Source: a virus. Taken from it: 29,923 nucleotides of DNA. Position numbers and translations under genes: made by a program. Shown here in pieces: positions 1 through 7,117 of the stretch. The notes beneath the pieces are model-generated. The model searched no databases, had not been told where the DNA came from, and worked only from the letters and a program-made list of their open reading frames with translations. The first letter of the stretch is position 1. Each line of letters opens with the position of its first letter. The stretch covers positions 1-29,923 of the IMG/VR virus record IMGVR_UViG_3300048691_000025. One strand, 5' to 3'.

Positions 1-1
1 A

Positions 2-334
2 TTGGTCCCATCAGGGACAGTTGGTCGGGTCACCCATGTATTTTTGGACATTCAAAAGTGGATTGCTGTTGTTGAAGTTGGCACCGATTGCTGCGAAATT
101 CACTATCCGTTAGGCACATTGGTCTATCTCCCACAACTTCAATTTGCGAATGTACAATTAGGCGTTGACCAAATCAAGCAGGGTGCTTTGGTTATGGATA
201 GGAACAATCGGTTTCACTACATCGTGCGACTTATTGACGTACCTAAAGCCGGGTGGGAAATCAACACAATGATAGTTACGACAAATACAGCAATATCTTT
301 TTACTCACCAGACGACTTGACTTACATCGGGTAA
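2..334 (+). CDS. Hypothetical protein, cut by the window edge
   Basis: The reading frame is open from the first bases, so the true start probably lies outside the window; the TTG at 2 is only the first possible start. The visible 110 residues have a P-S-G-T-V-G-R-V turn followed by alternating beta-type segments, and later residues L-G-V-D-Q-I-K-Q-G begin what may be a second similar beta unit. This suggests a small SH3-like or OB-like barrel, but I do not recognise a family. The stop is followed directly by a promoter-like element for the next gene, so it is probably the last gene of its transcription unit. Confidence 0.6.
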   Translation: MVPSGTVGRVTHVFLDIQKWIAVVEVGTDCCEIHYPLGTLVYLPQLQFANVQLGVDQIKQGALVMDRNNRFHYIVRLIDVPKAGWEINTMIVTTNTAISFYSPDDLTYIG

Positions 335-342
335 AGCTGTGC

Positions 343-348
343 TACAAT
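343..348 (+). promoter_or_regulatory. Promoter -10 box (TACAAT)
   Basis: TACAAT lies 29 nt before the ATG at 377, preceded by TTGACT at 317-322. The 20-nt spacing is longer than ideal for sigma70. The leader carries an AAAGGA ribosome-binding site. It resembles the promoter family found on the minus strand. Confidence 0.5.
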
Positions 349-376
349 ACGCACATCTAAACTTCAAAGGACTATT

Positions 377-535
377 ATGACTTGGGCGCTTATTATCATG
401 ATTTGTCAGAGGGCTTGTGTGCCACAGTTCGTAGAGGTGCACCCAACAAGAGCAGCGTGTATTGAAAAGGTCGATAAAGATACGTCGGTATTCCACAACC
501 CCCGCAGTTATTGTGTCCCTATCATCAAAGAGTAA
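377..535 (+). CDS. Small cysteine-containing hypothetical protein (52 aa)
   Basis: This short frame has ATG at 377 with AAAGGA five bases upstream and TAA at 533-535, between a promoter-like element and the next gene. The peptide begins with a short hydrophobic stretch (M-T-W-A-L-I-I-M-I) and has four cysteines (residues 10, 14, 28 and 46), so it may be exported or membrane-associated and disulfide-bonded. No family recognised. The good ribosome-binding site and tight spacing to its neighbours support it as real. Confidence 0.6.
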   Translation: MTWALIIMICQRACVPQFVEVHPTRAACIEKVDKDTSVFHNPRSYCVPIIKE

Positions 536-540
536 TAATT

Positions 541-723
541 ATGAAAACTGAATTGATTGAATCACCAAACCAAGCATACGAATTTGTAAAGACCGGTCAC
601 TGGTCGTTTGCCGAGTTTAATAAATGGGTAACCTTTTCTCGTACAGTAGTTGACCGTGCGTACAGTGAAGGCTACAATGACGGTCGAAAAGACGAAGCTG
701 ATATGGTCTACACCGGAGATTAA
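541..723 (+). CDS. Hypothetical protein (60 aa)
   Basis: I chose the ATG at 541 because the preceding gene stops at 535; the longer frame from 511 would overlap it. The protein (M-K-T-E-L-I-E-S-P-N start) is soluble and acidic at its C-terminus, with W-S-F-A-E-F-N-K-W in the middle. No known domain seen. The next gene starts two bases after its stop, so the two are probably co-transcribed and translationally coupled. Confidence 0.65.
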   Translation: MKTELIESPNQAYEFVKTGHWSFAEFNKWVTFSRTVVDRAYSEGYNDGRKDEADMVYTGD

Positions 724-725
724 AA

Positions 726-968
726 ATGACACAAACAATTGATAGCCTTATCTCGGAAGCAGAAGTAGAATTATTTGAAATTAGCCCGTTCGATGGTCAG
801 CCAGAGTTTGTGGGATATAAAGTAGACCAAAAAGAATTGGTTCGACTCACTGCACAAACCATTCTATCTCTCATCGCAATTGAGCAAGACAAAGCGGACC
901 AGAACTGGCAGTGCAAAGACGGAATCCACATTTCTTGGAAGATTATGGATAAGTTTGGGTTGAAGTAA
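726..968 (+). CDS. Hypothetical protein (80 aa)
   Basis: ATG at 726 is preceded by GGAG inside the end of the previous gene. The protein is acidic and soluble, with a helical middle (residues about 36-55) and a C-terminus reading I-H-I-S-W-K-I-M-D-K-F. No family recognised. It belongs to the early-looking run of small plus-strand genes. Confidence 0.65.
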   Translation: MTQTIDSLISEAEVELFEISPFDGQPEFVGYKVDQKELVRLTAQTILSLIAIEQDKADQNWQCKDGIHISWKIMDKFGLK

Positions 969-983
969 GATTATGTTCCTAAA

Positions 984-1457
984 ATGAAACTCGAACCAAT
1001 CAAATCTCTGTTCACTAAAGGTAAGATGAACAAGGATTGCTTCGAGAACTATCCAGTCAAAGCAACTGATTATCCTAACTTGACTAAAGCTATGGATGCT
1101 GCGTTATTGCTGAATCAAACTACTGCTAACCTAAAGCCCATTGCAAGTCCTCCTAGTGGTGCTGAAGTGGGTAAGGGTAGGATTGAGTTTCAATGGCATA
1201 GAGCCTCTATTGACGAGCATACGGATGATGTGGATAGGGACGTATTCTTCCAGATGTACGTTGTGGATTTAATCAACAAAATTGATTCATATTCTGATAA
1301 GCGTCCGCAATTTTCATGGTATAATTCAGACAAGGAAAAGATGACTTGTAGACTAGATAAGCACTCTACAGTTATCTTTATGCCTAGACTTGAGCACTCA
1401 ATGATTTATTACGGTGCTGAGTACCTCGTTGCAATTCGCTCTGTTGTTAAAGGATAA
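984..1457 (+). CDS. Hypothetical protein (157 aa)
   Basis: The frame runs from ATG 984 to the stop at 1457. There is no clear Shine-Dalgarno for ATG 984. A four-codon minicistron (ATG at 973, stop at 985-987) overlaps the start, so initiation could depend on termination and restart. The protein contains a hydrophilic middle, a tryptophan-containing F-Q-W-H segment and a probable beta-rich C-terminal half (V-I-F-M-P-R-L). No domain recognised. Confidence 0.65.
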   Translation: MKLEPIKSLFTKGKMNKDCFENYPVKATDYPNLTKAMDAALLLNQTTANLKPIASPPSGAEVGKGRIEFQWHRASIDEHTDDVDRDVFFQMYVVDLINKIDSYSDKRPQFSWYNSDKEKMTCRLDKHSTVIFMPRLEHSMIYYGAEYLVAIRSVVKG

Positions 1458-1460
1458 ATT

Positions 1461-2003
1461 ATGAAACGTAAAGGTAACACCGCAATTCTTGAAACCCTAG
1501 ATGAAGTTGATGAAGTATTCTGGGGGCCGACTAATTGGGATTCTCGTCGGGGAGGTACAAAATGTGGACACTACGCCGCATACCATTGCTTGAAACTTCC
1601 CGAAAATGAATCTAAGAAGTTTGGAGTCGAATTTGCGACAGATGAGTTAGCAGAATATTGGAATGCTCTTTATAGCGTAGAAACCGGATTCGCACCTTTC
1701 GACTTTTTTCTTGGAAAAGAAAATACAACATATGAGAAGAAGGTTCGTGGGGAAGACGATACCTATTTGATTGCTGCAAAGCACATTGCAACGGTTGGGG
1801 TAGACAACTTTGATATTGAGATTTCAAATGGAATCAACTATCGCGGTGTGAAGTTCACTAATAAGCAGACAAAGAAATCTTTTACTTTCAAAGATACGGT
1901 TGATCACGATTTAACTACGGATGCTCTGAATCTGTATTATTTCGTTCAATCGGTCGAATATGAAAAGTCGCTAGAAGAAGATTTGAATAATTTTATAAAT
2001 TAA
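1461..2003 (+). CDS. Hypothetical protein (180 aa)
   Basis: ATG 1461 has AAAGGA seven bases upstream, formed by the end of the preceding gene. The protein is acidic and soluble. Its N-terminal half has F-W-G-P-T-N-W-D and C-G-H-Y-A-A-Y-H-C-L, a Cys/His-rich patch that could bind metal or form an active site, and its C-terminus is acidic and helical. No family recognised. It ends the first plus-strand transcription unit before a new promoter at 2038. Confidence 0.65.
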   Translation: MKRKGNTAILETLDEVDEVFWGPTNWDSRRGGTKCGHYAAYHCLKLPENESKKFGVEFATDELAEYWNALYSVETGFAPFDFFLGKENTTYEKKVRGEDDTYLIAAKHIATVGVDNFDIEISNGINYRGVKFTNKQTKKSFTFKDTVDHDLTTDALNLYYFVQSVEYEKSLEEDLNNFIN

Positions 2004-2037
2004 CCGTATGATACGTCGCGATTCAGTAAATCAGTGT

Positions 2038-2043
2038 TATAAT
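2038..2043 (+). promoter_or_regulatory. Promoter -10 box (TATAAT)
   Basis: A perfect TATAAT sits 31 nt before ATG 2074. The intervening leader holds an AAAGAGG ribosome-binding site. No convincing -35 box is visible. Confidence 0.5.
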
Positions 2044-2073
2044 TAAGTTACTTAAACTCAAAGAGGAAAAATT

Positions 2074-2364
2074 ATGATTAAACTACCTGAACCACTCTCT
2101 GAAGTTTCGGAAGAGTTAGACGAGAAAGAAGGGTTTTCCTATAAAACAGTGCAACTTTCATGGGATTCTGCACCTACAGGAACAAAACTTTTCACCGAAG
2201 AGCAGATGCTGCAATTCCGGCGCGATGCTTTGGAGGAAGCAGCGAAGGTCGCACAAACGACTATCTGTGATACCCACACGCCAACTGGTGTAAAAATTTA
2301 TGGGCAACGTGCAGGCAAAGCCATCCGCGCACTACTAAAGGAAACCAATGATAAAACTACCTGA
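2074..2364 (+). CDS. Hypothetical protein, paralogue of the next gene
   Basis: 96 aa, with a strong GAGGAA ribosome-binding site. It starts M-I-K-L-P-E-P and has F-T-E-E-Q-M-L-Q-F-R-R-D-A-L-E-E-A-A near residues 46-63, a motif shared almost exactly by the next gene. The remainder (A-G-K-A-I-R-A-L-L-K) looks helical. Similar motifs (hydrophobic start, then a T-x-x-Q-M helix) occur in many small phage proteins of unknown function. Its 3' end overlaps the next gene by 17 nt. Confidence 0.7.
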   Translation: MIKLPEPLSEVSEELDEKEGFSYKTVQLSWDSAPTGTKLFTEEQMLQFRRDALEEAAKVAQTTICDTHTPTGVKIYGQRAGKAIRALLKETNDKTT

Positions 2365-2539
2365 GCCAGCACATTGCTGCTGCCTAAGAGAACCTATTTA
2401 CACCAAAGCCCAAATGCTGCAGTTCCGGCGCGATTTGTTGGAGGAGGCGGCTGACACACTTGAGCATGGGTTTGTCGATGATGAAGGGCACCATATTCAG
2501 TATGCAGCAGAAATCAGAAAACTAAAGGATTACCTATGA
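2348..2539 (+). CDS. Hypothetical protein, paralogue of the previous gene
   Basis: 63 aa, with AAAGGA six bases before ATG 2348. It shares the opening M-I-K-L-P-E-P and the helix Q-M-L-Q-F-R-R-D-x-L-E-E-A-A with the gene at 2074, at DNA as well as protein level. The middle has a C-C-C run (residues 10-12). The two genes look like a tandem duplication that has since diverged. Function unknown. Confidence 0.7.
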   Translation: MIKLPEPAHCCCLREPIYTKAQMLQFRRDLLEEAADTLEHGFVDDEGHHIQYAAEIRKLKDYL

Positions 2540-2766
2540 CAAAAATTTACCTTGTTTGTGAAAATGTTGACTTGGGTTATCATGTAGTCAAAGCATTTAA
2601 AGAAGAATCTGCTGCTATCAACCATGCGAAGTACCTAGATGATCAGTATCAGAAGGATAAAATTGCAAATATGCTAAAATATGGCTGGACTAAAGAAGCC
2701 GTAGAAAACCATATGAGATGGTTGAAAGAAGAAATCTATGTTGTCGAAACAGAATTGACTGAATAA
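2536..2766 (+). CDS. Hypothetical protein (76 aa)
   Basis: The start ATG overlaps the previous stop and has AAAGGA upstream. The protein begins K-I-Y-L-V-C-E-N-V-D-L-G-Y with a following helix containing A-I-N-H-A-K-Y-L-D, a beta-alpha arrangement seen in small phage proteins with motifs such as 'Y-L-V-x-x-x-x-x...A'. It ends in acidic residues. Function not recognised. Confidence 0.65.
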   Translation: MTKIYLVCENVDLGYHVVKAFKEESAAINHAKYLDDQYQKDKIANMLKYGWTKEAVENHMRWLKEEIYVVETELTE

Positions 2767-2767
2767 T

Positions 2768-2935
2768 ATGACAAATGAAATTGATTTTACTAAAATTGAA
2801 GCTGAATATAAGCTACAATTACTGGCTTATGAGCGCAGGTTCCAGACCCAGAAAGCTATGGTTGATAGCTTGCTTTCGGAACTTGAAGCGGCTAACATCA
2901 AAATTCGAGAACTAAAGAATGAACAACCGAATTGA
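2768..2935 (+). CDS. Small coiled-coil protein (55 aa)
   Basis: This frame starts at ATG 2768, just after the previous stop, and ends at TGA 2933-2935, overlapping the next gene by 17 nt. Most of the 55 residues form a charged helix with heptad-like leucines (L-L-S-E-L-E-A-A-N-I-K-I-R-E-L-K), typical of a coiled coil. There is no strong ribosome-binding site, but the overlap suggests translational coupling. Function unknown. Confidence 0.6.
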   Translation: MTNEIDFTKIEAEYKLQLLAYERRFQTQKAMVDSLLSELEAANIKIRELKNEQPN

Positions 2936-3128
2936 CGAACTTATGGTTCAGGCGGGAGCAAGGTTTGAATTTCTACACGGAGTTCACTACGATAATTTCC
3001 AATATAGGAAGTTCGCCGAGTTGATTATTAAAGAGTGTGCGGCTATTGCAAATCGTGCAGAAAATGACGAATACTGGATAGCACCAGTTGGCGATTTGAT
3101 TGACCAACACTTCGGAGTTAAAGAATGA
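2919..3128 (+). CDS. Conserved small phage protein of unknown function
   Basis: 69 aa. The pattern M-N-x-R-I-D-E-L-x-x-Q-A-G, then F-A-E-L-I-I-K-E-C-A and a C-terminal H-F-G-V is familiar from a small protein found across many tailed phages, whose role is unknown. It overlaps the preceding gene, and its ribosome-binding site (CTAAAG) lies inside that gene. Family recognition is from memory only. Confidence 0.75.
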   Translation: MNNRIDELMVQAGARFEFLHGVHYDNFQYRKFAELIIKECAAIANRAENDEYWIAPVGDLIDQHFGVKE

Positions 3129-3182
3129 TTCCCTTTCTAAAATAACGATTCAAGAAATTTTTGCAGCTAACCAAAACCGTGA

Positions 3183-3188
3183 TATAAT
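3183..3188 (+). promoter_or_regulatory. Promoter -10 box (TATAAT)
   Basis: TATAAT sits in the 83-nt gap before the gene at 3212, followed by an AAAGGA ribosome-binding site. The sequence TATAATTC matches the start of the minus-strand promoter family. Confidence 0.55.
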
Positions 3189-3211
3189 TCAATTTTAACA
3201 AAGGACCAACC

Positions 3212-4087
3212 ATGACAACACTTAATGAAATTTTAGACAACCTCGTAACTAACCCAGTGGAAGTAACTAAAACGCCGCCAACGAAATCTTTTGCAGAGAT
3301 TGCAAAGAACCTCGAAATGTACAAAGGTGTCGATAACGCAAACCGATACAAAGTGCGTAGTGCAGTTGACGAATTCTTTGGAGTAAAGGAATCTTTTGGT
3401 CGCTATAAAAAATTTGCAGAACTTGGATTGATGCTTGCTGGCGGCACAATCAATTCCATCTACAGTGGTCGTAGCATCAACGACTTAGATTTCTACCTTC
3501 GTGATGAAACGAAACTTGAAGATGCTATTGCCTATGTGGAATCAGTATTTGGTAAACCAGTTTACAAATCTGACAACGCACTAACATACAAGCGAGTGTC
3601 TGGAAAGAATAAGTACGAAGTTCAGCTTATTACCCGATTCTACGGAACACCAGAAGAAATCCTAAACACGTTCGACTTCACAATCGTACAAGGCTGCTAT
3701 GACTTCCAAACCGAATCATTTGTACTTGCTGAAAACTTTTTGACGGATATTGCAAAGCGAGTGTTGCGATATTCCAACAATAGTCGATACCCATTGTGTG
3801 CATTGATTCGCACAAAGAAATACCAAGCCCGTGGCTATGTCTTGCCAAACTCAACAATCATCGCCATTGCTTTTGCTCTAAACCGGGTTGACATGTCAAC
3901 CTACAAGGCAATTAAAGAACAGTTACTAGGCGTTGATACAATCTTCCTATCGAACTTCCTAGAAACTTTGGATGCGGAAGGCGAACTTGACGATGCCAAA
4001 AAGATGGAATTTATCGAACAGTGCTGCACAGTGATCGACAACCAAATTGCGAAAAGTTTTTGGAATTCTGATAGCGACGAAGATTAA
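3212..4087 (+). CDS. Nucleotidyltransferase-fold protein
   Basis: 291 aa with its own promoter and ribosome-binding site (AAAGGA). Residues 72-95 read L-M-L-A-G-G-T-I-N-S-I, then S-I-N-D-L-D-F-Y-L: the glycine pair followed by an acidic D-x-D pair, as in polymerase beta-type nucleotidyltransferases (DNA polymerase beta, tRNA CCA-adding and antitoxin/toxin enzymes). D91 and D93 would bind metal; the third acid may be in the F-D-F segment after residue 150. Similar stand-alone proteins occur in large phages without an assigned substrate. Its end overlaps the convergent holin-like gene by four bases and no terminator is visible between them. The fold is fairly sure; the reaction is unknown. Confidence 0.7.
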   Translation: MTTLNEILDNLVTNPVEVTKTPPTKSFAEIAKNLEMYKGVDNANRYKVRSAVDEFFGVKESFGRYKKFAELGLMLAGGTINSIYSGRSINDLDFYLRDETKLEDAIAYVESVFGKPVYKSDNALTYKRVSGKNKYEVQLITRFYGTPEEILNTFDFTIVQGCYDFQTESFVLAENFLTDIAKRVLRYSNNSRYPLCALIRTKKYQARGYVLPNSTIIAIAFALNRVDMSTYKAIKEQLLGVDTIFLSNFLETLDAEGELDDAKKMEFIEQCCTVIDNQIAKSFWNSDSDED

Positions 4088-4443
4088 CCCATCCTAGACA
4101 AGTTTTCCTTGGTTCTACCGAATGCAGACACACCGAGGATAGCTCCAAAGGCTAGGTGAAACAACCCTCCACCAGAAAGGGTCATTGGTTGCCAAACAGT
4201 CAATGACCCTTTGGTGTATATTTGCGCAGCATTCCATAAAATTGGGAAAATTATAAAGTCTGTGCAGCAAATAACGATGTAAGTATTAGCCGCTAATGCC
4301 CTCCAATACTTATTGAACCAAGGTTGAGTGTTCTGCCAATCTTGTTGTGTACTTACAACAGTCATATCAGATATTGGCGATTGCTTATCTTGATGGATTG
4401 GTCTGGTTTGGTTGACCGGACCTTGTGGTAGTCCTATTGCCAT
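4084..4443 (-). CDS. Probable holin-like membrane protein
   Basis: 119 aa. The first 45 residues are polar; then two or three hydrophobic segments follow: T-Y-I-V-I-C-C-T-D-F-I-I-F-P-I-L (about 54-69) and F-H-L-A-F-G-A-I-L-G-V-S-A (about 95-107). The stretch W-Q-P-M-T-L-S-G-G-G-L-F-H and the ending G-R-T-K-E-N match, from memory, a family of phage and gene-transfer-agent holins. Such a protein would open the inner membrane late in infection. The start overlaps the spike gene by 10 nt, so it is translated with the baseplate genes. An alternative is another structural membrane protein. Confidence 0.6.
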   Translation of the reverse strand: MAIGLPQGPVNQTRPIHQDKQSPISDMTVVSTQQDWQNTQPWFNKYWRALAANTYIVICCTDFIIFPILWNAAQIYTKGSLTVWQPMTLSGGGLFHLAFGAILGVSAFGRTKENLSRMG

Positions 4444-5351
4444 GTCGGAATTGGCTCGGTTGTGATACCGTGCGCCCCTTGGTGTTTATGTAGGTTAAGT
4501 GATACGGTTTGTGTCCGTACATCGGATTTCGACAGCACATTACCATCAACGGTAACTTCACCAGTAACTTTCAAATCCCCTGTAATTACAACTGTGTCAT
4601 TAGGGGTAATATTCACATTACTTTCTGCCCAAATATTCAGTGTGCCTCCGGCGACAATGTTCACATCCCCTTTGGCGTAGATATTCTTACCCTTTGCCGA
4701 TAGCTCATAAGAATCCCCAATAGACTTCATTACTACTGTACCATCTGGGTGCATCTCGACAAAGCTGCCAGCCCTGTGAAAAATGTGGACTCGTTCTTTA
4801 TCGGGTGTATCGTCTAGTTCAATCACATGACCAGATTCGGATTGTCTTGTATGGTTATATGGGTAAGTAGCAGCATATGGGTCGCTAGGTTCGTTGCCGA
4901 TAATTGGCATCCCTGTGATAGGCGAACTCTTTGCAACTTTTGTAGGCCTATTGATACCTGTAGAACACCCGGAAAGGCTTGTAGAACCGATTTCGTTAGC
5001 CTTTGTAGGGCTAGGTAGCACAGGGGCATTCCCATCGGCTACAGAGGCTATAATCCCCGGCACTACACCAAGAATCATGGGAACCTGCATTTCTTCCCCA
5101 TCTACAAAAAATCCAAACACATTACAGCCGATTTTCAAATCCGGTATAGACGATTCATTCTCGGTTGTTGGGACGACCACAGAAGCCCAAGGTAGGTGCT
5201 CTGTGGGAATATCTACTTTAGATGGATTGTGTAGGCCGTGGCACCGCACTCGAACCCGACCAATCCCCATAGGGTCTTGTCTATCTTCTACAACACCGAA
5301 GAAGAAGAAGAATCCATGTTGGCCTAAAGTGTTAACATTCTTATACGACAT
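4434..5351 (-). CDS. 5: Baseplate central spike protein, gp5-like without lysozyme
   Basis: 305 aa. Residues about 13-100 form an OB-fold of the gp5/VgrG/gpV type (G-V-V-E-D-R-Q-D-P-M-G-I-G-R-V-R-V-R, then L-P-W-A-S-V). A linker follows, then a repetitive beta region (about 175-275; G-H-V-I-E-L-D-D-T, I-Y-A-K-G-D-V-N-I-V-A-G-G) like the triple beta-helix needle of T4 gp5. T4 gp5 carries a lysozyme domain between these parts; none is seen here. Near the end is H-K-H-Q-G-A-H, which could bind a metal at the needle tip. The start overlaps the hub gene by 11 nt. It should sit at the tip of the tail tube and pierce the outer membrane. Confidence 0.85.
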   Translation of the reverse strand: MSYKNVNTLGQHGFFFFFGVVEDRQDPMGIGRVRVRCHGLHNPSKVDIPTEHLPWASVVVPTTENESSIPDLKIGCNVFGFFVDGEEMQVPMILGVVPGIIASVADGNAPVLPSPTKANEIGSTSLSGCSTGINRPTKVAKSSPITGMPIIGNEPSDPYAATYPYNHTRQSESGHVIELDDTPDKERVHIFHRAGSFVEMHPDGTVVMKSIGDSYELSAKGKNIYAKGDVNIVAGGTLNIWAESNVNITPNDTVVITGDLKVTGEVTVDGNVLSKSDVRTQTVSLNLHKHQGAHGITTEPIPTWQ

Positions 5352-6606
5352 TTTTAACAGTCAATCTTTCAATTAAATCGGCACTATCATCCACATGGGT
5401 ATCAACAGAATCTTTGCAAAGTTCCATGACAGTCCTATAGCCACCAAGACCGGACCGCATAGAGTGCTTCAAAGATGATACAATATATTTACCCTTTAGA
5501 AACCTTTCGCGGGTATATGTTTCCATATCGGCTGTGGTGTTTGAGGGGAAGTCTAGTTCGACAATGTGACCTACACGAAGTTTACTGTTACCAGCAACAT
5601 CAGCAACAATCTTTACTGTGTTGAATAGTTGCTCAAACTTCGCATTCCTGTGTAGATAACTTTCATCCTTAGTCCCGGCAACGACATACTTGAACACAGA
5701 AGACTTTGCGGATTTTTGGATAGCGTCATTGTTAGGAATTTTGCGATGTTCTCCTAAGTAGTTGAAGTCCTCTTTGTTCTCTAGCAAGTCGTATGTAGAT
5801 TCTGTATAAGACCTTGTGATAGGGTCGTAGACACCAATGGTGCCCCCATAGCCACCAGAAGCGATAGAAGAAATTGGTGCGGCCTCTTGAATTATCTGAA
5901 AGTCATTAAGGACTAGGAATTCATCTTCTACTGGGGCTTTATCGGATGACCGGTTTAGCCTACCAACTTTATAAACCCATTCAGGGGATTTCGTCACTAG
6001 GTTGCTAAGACTTTTGATGCTATAACCGTCTACAGTCTCATACAGAACAATGTCGGTATGTGTAGAACTTGTCACCGCCTTTGCACGGTTTAGCATCGTG
6101 TTAATGGCCTCGAATGGGGCTTGTCTAGGTGGTATGAACGTGATCGAATTAGCCGCCTTATCGGAATCAATAGCCTTGACAGAACCCAGTTCAGTTCTTA
6201 GGATAGATTCCACATTGTCGGTAATGTTCCCGGACAAAGACCTAGCAACAATTTTAGTCTGGTTAGTAAGTCCCTCCGCCGACATGAATGACATTGTGTA
6301 GAATTGATGCTTCGCTTTTATCTGAGTCCTAGTAGGGACTAAGTAACAATCTAGTTCTACACGAACAGCGTCAAACCCTCTAGTAGAGTACGATATGATT
6401 AGCTTCTCTTTCCCAATGATAGGAAAATTTTGGAAAAGGTCAACTGCGTCCTCTATGGCAATTTTTGCAGATAAAGTTGTGGAGAAAATGTCCTCATACA
6501 ATTCGATGTAGCTAAAAATCCCAGCAAGGTCGAATGGTTGACCACGGTAGTTAACCAAGGTCAATTCGTGTAGCTTATAGTTACCACTTTCATAGAATTC
6601 TGCCAT
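5341..6606 (-). CDS. 27: Baseplate hub protein, gp27-like
   Basis: 421 aa. Beta-rich protein beginning L-H-E-L-T-L-V-N-Y-R-G and L-A-G-I-F-S-Y-I-E-L-Y-E-D-I-F, the kind of opening seen in T4 gp27 and gpD-type hubs, with a later E-A-I-N-T-M-L segment and a C-terminal G-K-Y-I-V-S-S-L-K-H. It lies between gp53 and the gp5-like spike, where the hub is expected; gp27 trimers hold the gp5 trimer and connect it to the tube. The start overlaps the gp53 stop as TAATG, indicating coupled translation. Assignment is from sequence pattern and gene order. Confidence 0.8.
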   Translation of the reverse strand: MAEFYESGNYKLHELTLVNYRGQPFDLAGIFSYIELYEDIFSTTLSAKIAIEDAVDLFQNFPIIGKEKLIISYSTRGFDAVRVELDCYLVPTRTQIKAKHQFYTMSFMSAEGLTNQTKIVARSLSGNITDNVESILRTELGSVKAIDSDKAANSITFIPPRQAPFEAINTMLNRAKAVTSSTHTDIVLYETVDGYSIKSLSNLVTKSPEWVYKVGRLNRSSDKAPVEDEFLVLNDFQIIQEAAPISSIASGGYGGTIGVYDPITRSYTESTYDLLENKEDFNYLGEHRKIPNNDAIQKSAKSSVFKYVVAGTKDESYLHRNAKFEQLFNTVKIVADVAGNSKLRVGHIVELDFPSNTTADMETYTRERFLKGKYIVSSLKHSMRSGLGGYRTVMELCKDSVDTHVDDSADLIERLTVKNVV

Positions 6607-7115
6607 TATAGAACTCGCTTGATGTTACGGAAGAATTCATCTATTTCTTTGGCAATGTCTGCTAGGTAGATTTTTGAGATAAGTTTGATGTACCTACGAG
6701 ATTCATTTTGCTCAAATTCATAGTCATAGATAGAAACTGTGCCACCGGCATCTACAAAGTCCCCATCGGCATCTACGTAGTGCTTTGTAGCAGCTTTGGC
6801 AGCATCTACAGACATTCCGTACTTATCGACAATGTAGTTATCTAAAGATTCATTGTCCAAAGGGAAGTCCGATAGGTAGTGCGAAAGACCACCCGAGACT
6901 AACACCAACCATGCGTAATCGGCGCTACCATAGTATTGATGTGCGATTGAATCTGGTCTATCAAAGTCTTTTAGCTGATAGTTGTAGGTTGTGAGGTACT
7001 TTTCGGCAATTGCTGCAACAGGGGCAAACCTAATGGACAAATCCACCGATGTGAATGTAAGCCCGGATGGTAGCTTATAGGTAGCTTGTGGGAATGGTTT
7101 AAAATAATTTTTCAT
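6606..7115 (-). CDS. 53: Baseplate wedge protein gp53
   Basis: 169 aa. N-terminus Y-F-K-P-F-P-Q-A-T-Y followed by D-L-S-I-R-F; around residues 52-75 is D-R-P-D-S-I-A-H-Q-Y-Y-G-S-A-D-Y-A-W-L-V-L, the LysM-like segment that marks gp53 proteins (T4 gp53 is about 196 aa). gp53 joins neighbouring wedges during baseplate assembly. It lies three bases after the tail-tube cap gene and overlaps the hub gene by one base. Confidence 0.85.
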   Translation of the reverse strand: MKNYFKPFPQATYKLPSGLTFTSVDLSIRFAPVAAIAEKYLTTYNYQLKDFDRPDSIAHQYYGSADYAWLVLVSGGLSHYLSDFPLDNESLDNYIVDKYGMSVDAAKAATKHYVDADGDFVDAGGTVSIYDYEFEQNESRRYIKLISKIYLADIAKEIDEFFRNIKRVL

Positions 7116-7117
7116 AG

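Noticed and set aside
4894-5376. 160-residue plus-strand frame opposite the spike gene
   Set aside because: It lies wholly opposite a well-supported structural gene and has no ribosome-binding site or domain.
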